A stretch of DNA of 64,000 bases from positions 1,984,001 to 2,048,000 of the forward strand of contig NC_007677.1 in NCBI RefSeq assembly GCF_000013045.1. The letters are read 5' to 3'. The stretch is from Salinibacter ruber DSM 13855. Lineage in GTDB: Bacteria > Bacteroidota > Rhodothermia > Rhodothermales > Salinibacteraceae. Below the pieces are notes generated by a model. The model worked only from the letters and a program-made list of their open reading frames with translations, searched no databases and had not been told where the DNA came from. How positions within the stretch are numbered: position 1 is the first letter of the stretch; each line of letters starts with the position of its first letter. Below are positions 43,252-51,195 of the stretch, piece after piece. Made by a program: the position numbers and the translations under genes.

Positions 43252-43839
43252 ATGGGCTCAATGGGCTCTCAAGCCAAAACCTCGTGGCGCCGCCGGTTTC
43301 GGTCCTATCGTCGTTCGTTATCGGCCCGATCGTGTCGCGCCCGCAGCAGCCTGATTGTGCACCGGGCCCTGGGCGCCCCCCCCGTGGCCCCGGCACAGGT
43401 CGTGCACGTGTACTGGCCGATCACGGCCCAGCGCGAGGTCGACACGCGCCCGCTCATCGCGCTGCTTCGGGCCCGAGACGTGGAGGTCGTCCTGCCGGTC
43501 GTTACGAGTTTTGAGGCGGAGACGCCCACCCTGGAACATCGCCGGTACGACGGCCCGGGGTCGCTGACGGCCAATCGTTGGGACATCCGAGAGCCCAAGC
43601 ACACAGAGCGGGTCCCGCCCGGCGCGATTGACGTGGTGTTCGTGCCGGCCTTGGGCGTCGGCCAAGACGGACACCGAATCGGCCATGGGTCGGGATACTA
43701 CGACGCGTTCCTCCAGTCGGTCGCCTGTCTACGCGTTGCGCTGACGTACGAGGCCTGCCTGGTTCCCTCCCTGCCAAATGCCTCCCACGACGTGCCGGTG
43801 ACCACGATCGTTACCGAACAACAGGTTCTCGCCCCGTAG
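43252..43839 (+). CDS. 5-Formyltetrahydrofolate cyclo-ligase
   Basis: A 195-aa enzyme turning 5-formyl-THF into 5,10-methenyl-THF with ATP. The N-terminus is basic (WRRRFRSYRRSLS), the EVVLPVV strand is central, and the signature PALGVGQDGHRIGHGSGYYDAFL occupies about 132-155. Two ATG codons are in a 9-bp tandem duplication (ATGGGCTCA then ATGGGCTCT), so the start may be 43252 or 43261. Confidence 0.9.
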   Translation: MGSMGSQAKTSWRRRFRSYRRSLSARSCRARSSLIVHRALGAPPVAPAQVVHVYWPITAQREVDTRPLIALLRARDVEVVLPVVTSFEAETPTLEHRRYDGPGSLTANRWDIREPKHTERVPPGAIDVVFVPALGVGQDGHRIGHGSGYYDAFLQSVACLRVALTYEACLVPSLPNASHDVPVTTIVTEQQVLAP

Positions 43840-43882
43840 GCTCCCCCCCGCGGGCTCTCCCTCACAACCGCCCCTCTCCGAC

Positions 43883-44554
43883 ATGTCTTCTCCGCGCTCC
43901 CGGTCTCAACGGTCCTCAGAGACAACCGACGAGTCCTTCGAGCAGCCGTCGGCCTTCGAGGTGGGCGAGACCACGCTCGACCTGGACGACATCTCCGAGG
44001 AAGAGCTGGACACCCTGTACTTCAGCGACGACACGGACACGTCCGGCCTCTTCAACCTGCCCACCGTGACCGGACTGACGCTGATCCTGGCCGGCACCAT
44101 TTACCTCCTGAGCGAACTCGGGGCCTGGACCGGCCTGGCCTTTTCCGGTCTCATCCTTCCCTGGCTGGTGGGCGTCGGGGTCATCCTGCTCGGGTTCGGC
44201 CTTCTCACGTGGCGCTCGTCGGCCAAAGACGACCCCGAGTCCACGACGACCAAAAAGGCCGTGGAGGCGGAGACCGGCCAGACGAAGGTGGTGGAGGAGC
44301 CGAAAAAGTCAGACAACAAGCAGCTGACCCGTTCCCGCACCGACAAAAAGCTGTTTGGCGTGTGCGGTGGGATCGCAGAATACCTGAACCTCGACCCCAC
44401 CCTCGTCCGCATCGCGTTCGTCGTCGGGGTGATCGGGTCCGGGGGGCCGTTCGTGCTCGGCTACTTCGCCCTGGCCTTCATCATGCCGAAGGAGCCCCCC
44501 CTCACCCCCGAGGAACGGCTCTCGATCATCCGGGACGAGGTGGACGAGTCGTAG
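43883..44554 (+). CDS. PspC-domain membrane protein
   Basis: A 223-aa protein. Residues 1-55 are acidic and soluble. Two hydrophobic helices lie at about 60-83 and 88-110. A charged linker then leads to a PspC domain at about 150-210 (RTDKKLFGVCGGIAEYLNLDPTLVRIAFV and YFALAFIMPKEPP). PspC proteins sense or stabilise the envelope under stress. Here the domain is C-terminal to an added two-helix region. No other psp gene is next to it. Confidence 0.88.
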   Translation: MSSPRSRSQRSSETTDESFEQPSAFEVGETTLDLDDISEEELDTLYFSDDTDTSGLFNLPTVTGLTLILAGTIYLLSELGAWTGLAFSGLILPWLVGVGVILLGFGLLTWRSSAKDDPESTTTKKAVEAETGQTKVVEEPKKSDNKQLTRSRTDKKLFGVCGGIAEYLNLDPTLVRIAFVVGVIGSGGPFVLGYFALAFIMPKEPPLTPEERLSIIRDEVDES

Positions 44555-44565
44555 ACCCAGCCCGC

Positions 44566-45885
44566 TCACGCCCCCGCCGTTGCCTCAGCAGCGCGGGGCC
44601 GGGTCCCCGCAAGGGCCTCCTGCATCGACGCCGGATCGAGGTAGTCTTGAATCGCGGCGTTCACCTCGTCCAGCGTAAGCGCCCGAATTTCTTCGGGAAA
44701 GTCGTCGAGGTAGGCGACGTCGAAGCCCCGCTCGGCGTTGGTCAAGATGGACTGGGCCAGGCGGTCGGTGGTGGCCAGGCCGACGGAGTACGAGCCGGTG
44801 ATCGTCGTCTTCTTCGCGTCGAGCTCCTCCGCCGTGGCCCCCTCCGCCACGAACTCGCGGATGACGTCCGTCGTCGCCGCGATGCCCTCGTCCACGGCGT
44901 CGTGGCTGAGGGTGACGCTCGTCTGCCACGACCCGACGTACCGGGTGCTCACCCCGGATAGGCTCGACCGGATGCTGTAGGTGAGCCCCATCTCGTCGCG
45001 GACGGTGGACATGAGGCGCGCCGCAAAGTTGCCGCCGAGGATGTAGTTGCCGACGTAGAACGCGGGGTAGTCGTCGTGGTCCCGTCGGATGGGGACCGCG
45101 TGGCCCAGGCGCACATCCACGTTCGACTTGTCCGGCATCGGGACGGTGGTGCGGCCGACCTCCGTAGAGACCGCATCGGTGTCGTGGGTGGCCGGGGCGT
45201 CGTGCGGTGCCCACCCGGCGAACGTCTCGTCCACGACCGAGGCCACCGCGTCGTGCTGAAGGTCCCCGACCACGGCGAGGGTCCACTCGTTGGCCCCGAA
45301 GTGGGCCTCGTGGTAGTCCCGCACGTCCTGCACCGTGAGGCCCTGCAGCCACTCCAGCACCGTTTCCGGGGCCGGAGAATAGTTCGGGTGCCCCTCGGGA
45401 AAAAGGCGCTGCGACAGGGCCGTGGAGGCCTGCGCCGACGTCTTCTCCATGCGGCGCTGCAGATCGGCGGCCACCTGCGCCCGGGCCTTCCGAAATTCTT
45501 CGGGGTCGAACGCCGGGGCCCGCAGCATCTCGGCCGCAACCTCCAGGACCCGCGGCAGGTCGTCCACCAGCGCCCGGCCGGACATCTCCACGAACAGGCC
45601 GTCGCTCGACAGGTCCAGCTTCGCGCCACACGCTTCCAGCACGCGGGCCAGCGCAAAGCGGTCGCGGTGCTCCGTGCCCTTGTCGAGCAGGGACACCGTG
45701 AGCTGCTGGCGGAGCGCATCCCCCGCGGCGAGGTCCGGATTCGTCACGAACGACCCCCGGAAGGAGACCACGTCGTTGACCGACGTGCGGAGCGTCAGAA
45801 GCCGCCCGGGACCGGCCGTGCGGTCCTGAATGCGGGGGGCGAGGGCTGGATCGGAGTGGGGGCGCGTGGCGGCGGAATCGGACAT
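44566..45885 (-). CDS. M16 peptidase-like protein, non-catalytic subunit
   Basis: A 439-aa M16 (pitrilysin/PMPCB-like) fold. The zinc motif HxxEH is absent: the corresponding helix reads LTVSLLDKGTEHRDRFALA. The C-terminal half, including the TTDRLAQSILTNAERGFDVAYLDDFPEE region, resembles the partner subunit of M16 heterodimers, which helps to bind substrate. It lies 82 bases downstream of the active M16 gene on the same strand. The ATG at 45885 was chosen. Confidence 0.85.
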   Translation of the reverse strand: MSDSAATRPHSDPALAPRIQDRTAGPGRLLTLRTSVNDVVSFRGSFVTNPDLAAGDALRQQLTVSLLDKGTEHRDRFALARVLEACGAKLDLSSDGLFVEMSGRALVDDLPRVLEVAAEMLRAPAFDPEEFRKARAQVAADLQRRMEKTSAQASTALSQRLFPEGHPNYSPAPETVLEWLQGLTVQDVRDYHEAHFGANEWTLAVVGDLQHDAVASVVDETFAGWAPHDAPATHDTDAVSTEVGRTTVPMPDKSNVDVRLGHAVPIRRDHDDYPAFYVGNYILGGNFAARLMSTVRDEMGLTYSIRSSLSGVSTRYVGSWQTSVTLSHDAVDEGIAATTDVIREFVAEGATAEELDAKKTTITGSYSVGLATTDRLAQSILTNAERGFDVAYLDDFPEEIRALTLDEVNAAIQDYLDPASMQEALAGTRPRAAEATAGA

Positions 45886-45967
45886 GAACGGAGCGGTCGG
45901 TGGAAGGCAGTGGGCACGGAGACAGGACGGCGTCCCGGATGGGGAGCCGGAATGGGGGGAGCGGGCG

Positions 45968-47281
45968 TCAGGAGGTGGGGACGTACCGGCCGATGGTGAC
46001 GCCATCCCTGGTCAGGTACGTCTGGGCGACACGCTGGACATCCTCCGCGGTGACGTCGTCCAGGCGGTCGAGGTATTGGGTGTACAGCTTCCAGTCGCCC
46101 GCCGCAAGCGATTCGTTGAGCTGCGAGGCCACGCGCATCGGCCCGTCGCGGTCGAACGCAATTTGGGCACGGAGCTGGCTGCGCGCCCGGTCGAGCTCCT
46201 CCTGCGTGACGCCGTTCTCCTGCACGTCCGCGATCGTCTCGTGGATGGCGTCCTCGACCGTCTGGTGGTCCTGATCGGGGGCGAGGTACGCAAACACCGA
46301 GAAGAGCCCGGGGTCGCGGAGCCGGAAGTTGATGCCGAAGACGTCACTGGTGAGGCCCTGATCGGTGCACCGCTGAAAGAGGCGACTGCCCTTCCCCGAC
46401 GCCAAAATGCGCGCCAGCACGTCGAGCACGTCGGAGTCGGCCTCCAGCGCCGGGGGCGACTTGAACCCCATCAGGACCGCCCCGAGCTGGCCGTCCTGTC
46501 GGACCGTCACGCGGCGGGGACCGGACTGCTCCGGCTCCTCGGTGGTGACCTGCGGAATGTCGCGCGGGGCCGGCCCGATGTCCCCGAAGTGCTCGGCCAC
46601 CTCGGCCAGCGTCTCCCCGCGGTCAAACCGGCCGACGATCGAGAGCGTCGCGTTGTTGGGCCAGTAGAACGTGTCGTAGTACTCGCGCAGCCCGTCCGGC
46701 GTGATGCGCTCGATGTCGCTCTTCCACCCGATTGTGGGGTGGTGGTAAGGGTGCGCCACGAACGCCGCCCCCCACACCTCGTCGAACAGGCGCGATACCG
46801 GGTCATTCTGGTTCCGGTCCCGCTCGTTCAGAATGACGGTGCGCTCGTCCTCCACGTCCTCGGCGTCGATCAGCGCCCCTCGCATCCGGTCGGCCTCAAT
46901 GTCGAGGGCGAGCGGCAGGTGCTCGGTGGGAAGCATTTCGTAGTAGTTGGTGCGGTCGAGCCAGGTGGACGCGTTCACCTTCGCCCCCACGGACTGGAGC
47001 GTCTCGAAGATCGAGGTGCCCTTGCGCTTGTGGTAGCGCTCGGTCCCCTTAAACATGAGGTGCTCCAGCATATGGGTCGCCCCGGTGTGGCCCGTGCGCT
47101 CGTTGCGGCTCCCCACGTGGTAGGTCACCATCGAGGTTGCCACCGGCGCCCCGTCCTGGGGCAGCAGCAGAATGCGGAGGTCGTTGTCGACGAGGCGGTA
47201 GCACTCGATCCCGTCCGACGCCTCCTGAAAGTCGACGGCGGCGGGGAGGTCGCGGGGCGGAGCGGGGACGGTCTCGGTCAT
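45968..47281 (-). CDS. M16 zinc metallopeptidase, catalytic subunit
   Basis: A 437-aa M16B-type peptidase. The inverted zinc motif HMLEH is in GATHMLEHLMFKGTERY near residue 65, with the third ligand Glu expected about 76 residues later (DVEDERTVILNERDRN). It probably degrades peptides together with the inactive partner encoded right downstream. It has no obvious signal peptide. The ATG at 47281 gives the family N-terminus. It lies 122 bases after polA. Confidence 0.92.
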   Translation of the reverse strand: MTETVPAPPRDLPAAVDFQEASDGIECYRLVDNDLRILLLPQDGAPVATSMVTYHVGSRNERTGHTGATHMLEHLMFKGTERYHKRKGTSIFETLQSVGAKVNASTWLDRTNYYEMLPTEHLPLALDIEADRMRGALIDAEDVEDERTVILNERDRNQNDPVSRLFDEVWGAAFVAHPYHHPTIGWKSDIERITPDGLREYYDTFYWPNNATLSIVGRFDRGETLAEVAEHFGDIGPAPRDIPQVTTEEPEQSGPRRVTVRQDGQLGAVLMGFKSPPALEADSDVLDVLARILASGKGSRLFQRCTDQGLTSDVFGINFRLRDPGLFSVFAYLAPDQDHQTVEDAIHETIADVQENGVTQEELDRARSQLRAQIAFDRDGPMRVASQLNESLAAGDWKLYTQYLDRLDDVTAEDVQRVAQTYLTRDGVTIGRYVPTS

Positions 47282-47329
47282 ACGGAAATACTGAGATCGA
47301 AAAAGGAATGCCGTTGATTGGGGAGAAGA

Positions 47330-47401
47330 GTGATGCGTGAGGCCGTGATGCGTGAATTGCACACCTTGGCCTGTACTCACGTATCCCCCTTCACGCATCA
47401 C
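47330..47401. repeat. Direct and inverted copies of an 11-12-bp repeat
   Basis: GTGATGCGTGA occurs at 47330-47340 and, 15 bases on, extended by one base at 47345-47356 (GTGATGCGTGAA). The exact inverse TTCACGCATCAC is at 47390-47401. The last two form a 12-bp stem with a 33-base loop between polA and the M16 gene. This may be a hairpin or part of a dispersed repeat family. Confidence 0.75.
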
Positions 47402-47403
47402 GC

Positions 47404-50184
47404 TCAGTGGGCTTCGAGCCAGTTGTCGCCGGTGTCCATGTCGACGGTTACGGGCACATCGTCGAGCGGCAGGGCGTCGCGCATCTCGTCGTCGATCATG
47501 GTCTGTGCGGCGTCCAGCTCGTCCGGGGGCACCTCAAACACGAGTTCATCGTGCACCTGCAGCAGCATCTGCGTCGCCCAGTCGTCGCCGGCGAGCCGGT
47601 CGTGGATGCGGTTCATCGCAATCTTAATCATGTCCGCCTGCGTGCCCTGAATGGGCATGTTGACGGCCACCCGCTCGGCAGCGCTGCGCGCGTTGCTGTT
47701 CGAGCTGTCGATGTCGGGGAGGTAGCGCCGGCGCCCCAGGAGCGTCTCCGCGTAGCCCTTGTCCTGGGCCTTCTCCACCAGCTCGTTCAGGAGCTGCGAG
47801 ACCCCGGGGTACGACTTCCGGTACTGCTTGATGATGTCCTGCGCCTCGTCGACCGGCATCCGCATCCGCTGGGCGAGCCCCCACGGCGAGATGCCGTACG
47901 GAATGCCGTAGTTGACCTCCTTCGCCTTGCTGCGCTGCTCCGGCGTCACGTCTTCGGGGTCGATGCCGTAGACCCGCGCGGCGGCGTCGGTGTGGATGTC
48001 GCCCCCCTCCTGAAAGGTCGCCCGCATGGCGTCGTCCCCGCTCATGGCGGCGAGGATGCGCAGCTCGATCTGCGCGTAGTCGGCCGAGAGCAGGGCCCAT
48101 CCGTCCTTCGGGACGAAGGCGCGCCGGATTTGCCGGCCCATCTCGGTGCGGATGGGAATGTTTTGGAGGTTCGGGTCGCTCGACGAGAGCCGCCCGGTGG
48201 CCGTGCGGGTCTGATTGAAGCTGGTGTGCAGGCGCCCCGTCTCGGGGTGGACGAGCTCGCCGAGGCTGTCGAGGTAGGTGCTCTTGAGCTTGTAGGTCGA
48301 CCGCCAGTCCAGGACGAGCCCCGGAATTTCGTGCTCGGTGGAGAGCTCCTGAAGCACACTCTCCTTGGTGGACGGCTTCCCGGTCGGCGTCTTGGAGACG
48401 ACCGGAAGGTCGAGCTTCTCGAACAGAATTTCGCCGAGCTGCTGGGTCGAGTTGATGTTGAATTCTTCCCCGGCCAGCTCGAACACCTCCTCCTCGATGC
48501 CGCTGAGGCGCTCCTCCAGCCCGGCCAGGATTTCGTCGAGCACGTCCGTGTCGAGCCGAATCCCGGTGTGCTCCATCGTGGCGAGCACGTGCACGAGCGG
48601 AAACTCGATGTCGTGGGCCACGTCGAGCACGTTTCCGTCCTCCAGTTGCGCCTCCAGCTCGTCCGCCAGGCGGTACGAAATGTCGGCGTCCTCGCAGGCG
48701 TAGGGGGCGGCCGTCTCCACCTCCACCTCCCGCATCGAGTCCCGGTCGGTCTCGTCCCCAATCAGGTCCGCAATGGGGACCATCTTGTAGTTGAGCACCG
48801 ACCGCGCCACGTCGTCCAGGTTGTGATTTTCCTCCGGGGCCACGAGGTAGTGGGCCACCATCGTATCGAACAGCGTCCCGCCCACCTCGACGCCGTGCTG
48901 CTTCAACAGGAGCAGGTCGTACTTCAGATTGTGCCCCAGCTTCTCGGTGTCCCGCGCCAGCACCGGCCCCAGCACGTCGAGGACCGCGTCGGTCGGGGTG
49001 TCGTCGGGAAGCGGGGTCGGGACGTAGGTGGCCCTCTCCGCCTCGGAGCTGAACGACAGGCCCACGAGGTCCGCCGTCATCGGGTCTCGGGAGGTCGCCT
49101 CCGCGTCGAACGCGTAGCGGGCCTCCTCGCCGAGCCGGTCGGCAAAGGCGTGGAGCTCCTCCTCCGTCCGGACGACCTCGTAATCGACGGCCTCCGGGTC
49201 GAGCTCCTGCACCTTCTCGTAGGGGCCGAAGTCGAACTGCAGGTCCGGGTCGTCCTCGTCCGTCTCCTCTTCGGACCCCTCGCCCCCCTCGATACCGAGG
49301 CGGTCGCCGAAGGAGTCGAACTCCAGCTCCTGGAAGACGGCCGTAAGCTTCTCCTCGTCCAGCTCGCGCCGCTGGAGCTCGTGCCAGTCGAGGCCCACGT
49401 CCAGTTCGGTGCGGATGCGGACGAGCCGTTTGCTGAGACGCGCCTCCTCGGCGTGCTCCTGCATGCCCTCCCGGGCCCGCTTGCCGCTCAGGTCGTCGGC
49501 GTGGTCGATCAGGTTTTCCACGGAGTGGTACTCCCGCAGGAGCTTCTGGGCGGTCTTCTCCCCGATGCCGTAGACGCCGGGCACGTTGTCGCTGCTGTCG
49601 CCCATCAGGGCCAGCATGTCGACGAATTGGGCCGGGTCCAGGCCATACTCGTCCCGGAAGGTGTCTCCCGTCTTGATCTCAAAGTCCTGGTCCCCCTTGG
49701 CGGGCTTGTAGATCGAGACCTTGTCGCTGAGCAGCTGCTTGAAGTCCTTGTCGGGCGAGACGATCACCACGTCGGCGTCATCCGCCTCGGCCTGCTTCGC
49801 GAGCGCCCCAATGACGTCGTCGGCCTCCACGCCCGGCACCTCCAGCACCGGAATGTCGAGCCCCTCTACGATCTCCTTGATGTAGGGAATGTTTTCCAGC
49901 AGCTCCTCCGGCGGCGGGTCCCGGTTGGCCTTGTAGTCGTCGTACATCTCCTTCCGAAAGGTGTCCTCTTCGCCCTCGTCGAACACCACCGCGGCGTGCT
50001 CGATGTCGTGGTCCTCGATCAACTTGAGCAGGGAGTTGGTGAACCCGTACGCCGCGGAGGTATTCTGGCCCTTGGAGTTGATCAGGGGCCGACTGATGAA
50101 GATGTAGTGCGCCCGATAGGCCAACGACATCGCGTCGATGAGGTACAGGGCACTGTCATCGGGGGCGGCGTCGGGGGGAGACAT
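47404..50184 (-). CDS. polA: DNA polymerase I
   Basis: A 926-aa three-domain Pol I. Residues about 10-290 form the 5'-3' exonuclease (LYLIDAMSLAYRAHYIF, VSPDKDFKQLLSD, LMGDSSDNVPGVYGIG). Residues about 330-520 form the 3'-5' exonuclease, with catalytic residues present (AFDAEATS, GHNLKYDLLL, ACEDADISYRLA), so proofreading is likely active. The polymerase (about 540-926) has motif A LSADYAQIELRIL, motif B RSKAKEVNYGIPYGIS and motif C LLQVHDELVFEV. An acidic linker (GSEEETDEDDPDLQ) joins the first two parts. The ATG at 50184 was chosen. Confidence 0.97.
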   Translation of the reverse strand: MSPPDAAPDDSALYLIDAMSLAYRAHYIFISRPLINSKGQNTSAAYGFTNSLLKLIEDHDIEHAAVVFDEGEEDTFRKEMYDDYKANRDPPPEELLENIPYIKEIVEGLDIPVLEVPGVEADDVIGALAKQAEADDADVVIVSPDKDFKQLLSDKVSIYKPAKGDQDFEIKTGDTFRDEYGLDPAQFVDMLALMGDSSDNVPGVYGIGEKTAQKLLREYHSVENLIDHADDLSGKRAREGMQEHAEEARLSKRLVRIRTELDVGLDWHELQRRELDEEKLTAVFQELEFDSFGDRLGIEGGEGSEEETDEDDPDLQFDFGPYEKVQELDPEAVDYEVVRTEEELHAFADRLGEEARYAFDAEATSRDPMTADLVGLSFSSEAERATYVPTPLPDDTPTDAVLDVLGPVLARDTEKLGHNLKYDLLLLKQHGVEVGGTLFDTMVAHYLVAPEENHNLDDVARSVLNYKMVPIADLIGDETDRDSMREVEVETAAPYACEDADISYRLADELEAQLEDGNVLDVAHDIEFPLVHVLATMEHTGIRLDTDVLDEILAGLEERLSGIEEEVFELAGEEFNINSTQQLGEILFEKLDLPVVSKTPTGKPSTKESVLQELSTEHEIPGLVLDWRSTYKLKSTYLDSLGELVHPETGRLHTSFNQTRTATGRLSSSDPNLQNIPIRTEMGRQIRRAFVPKDGWALLSADYAQIELRILAAMSGDDAMRATFQEGGDIHTDAAARVYGIDPEDVTPEQRSKAKEVNYGIPYGISPWGLAQRMRMPVDEAQDIIKQYRKSYPGVSQLLNELVEKAQDKGYAETLLGRRRYLPDIDSSNSNARSAAERVAVNMPIQGTQADMIKIAMNRIHDRLAGDDWATQMLLQVHDELVFEVPPDELDAAQTMIDDEMRDALPLDDVPVTVDMDTGDNWLEAH

Positions 50185-50443
50185 GCGAGGCGGGGCGGGC
50201 TGGCGGGAGAAACGATGCAACAGGGCCGGGCCGTCACGCTGTGATGCGGCCAACGGCGACAACCGCCCCATCTAATGCCCGACGAGAGGACGAGGTTCAC
50301 GTCTGCCCCCGTGACGACTGCGCGTTTCTCGTTGTTGCTGAATTCTTCCAAGCCGGTGCCCGGCGGGATCTCCCGACGGCCGAGGGTGGTACACTCGGTG
50401 ATGCGCCCCGCGTCCTCTCCTCCCCCGGATTCCCTTGTGTACA

Positions 50444-51121
50444 ATGAGGCTTCTTCTCTTCGACATCGACGGCACCCTCGTTCGGGTGAACGGCCGCGGC
50501 CGCGAGGCCGTGAACGCCGCCTTGTCCTCGCTCATGGACCAGCCGATTTCGGCGGACGGCGTGACGTTTTCCGGCCGCACGGACCCGGCCATCGTCAAGG
50601 CGGTGCTGGCGCACAACGACCTGCCCGCGACCGACGCCCTGATTGAGGACGTGATCACGACGTACGTGGACACCATGCGGGACGTGCTGACGCCGGCGGA
50701 CGTGGAGGTCCTACCGGGGGTCTCGGACCTGCTGGCCAGGTTGGACGCCCACCCGGAGATACACCTGGGCCTGGTGACGGGAAACGTCGAGCCCATCGCC
50801 TACGAGAAGCTGTCCGCACACGGCCTGGACGAGTACTTTCCCGTTGGGGCCTTCGGCAGCGACCACGCGGAGCGGAACCGATTGCCGGAGCTGGCCACCC
50901 GGCGGGCGGCCGACCACACGGGCCGTGCCTTCCGTCCCCACGAGCACGCCGTCGTCGTCGGCGACACGGCTCACGACATCGAGTGTGCGCGGGCCGTCGG
51001 CGCGCAGGCCGTGGCCGTCTGCACCGGCCGCTACGGACGGGACGACTTGTCACAACACGATCCCGACCTGCTGTTCGACTCCCTCGGGGACCCCTCCGCG
51101 TTCGTGCAGCAGGCCCTCTAG
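50444..51121 (+). CDS. HAD-superfamily phosphatase, phosphoglycolate-phosphatase-like
   Basis: A 225-aa HAD hydrolase. Motif I is LLFDIDGTLV at the N-terminus, a C1-type cap follows, and motif IV is VVGDTAHDIECARA near residue 170. Low-mass phosphate esters such as phosphoglycolate are the usual substrates of the group, but specificity cannot be told. The ATG at 50444 was chosen. It is divergent from polA. Confidence 0.88.
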   Translation: MRLLLFDIDGTLVRVNGRGREAVNAALSSLMDQPISADGVTFSGRTDPAIVKAVLAHNDLPATDALIEDVITTYVDTMRDVLTPADVEVLPGVSDLLARLDAHPEIHLGLVTGNVEPIAYEKLSAHGLDEYFPVGAFGSDHAERNRLPELATRRAADHTGRAFRPHEHAVVVGDTAHDIECARAVGAQAVAVCTGRYGRDDLSQHDPDLLFDSLGDPSAFVQQAL

Positions 51122-51195
51122 ACTCGGCGCAAAGGCCCCGTCGCCGACGCGCTCTTCGGTTCGGCCCGTGCCCCCCCCCTCGCCGGCCGGCCGTT

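Noticed and set aside
47407-50244. An open reading frame of more than 900 codons antisense to polA
   Set aside because: It mirrors polA codon for codon and is a by-product of strong GC bias at third positions. No family is seen and polA is certain.
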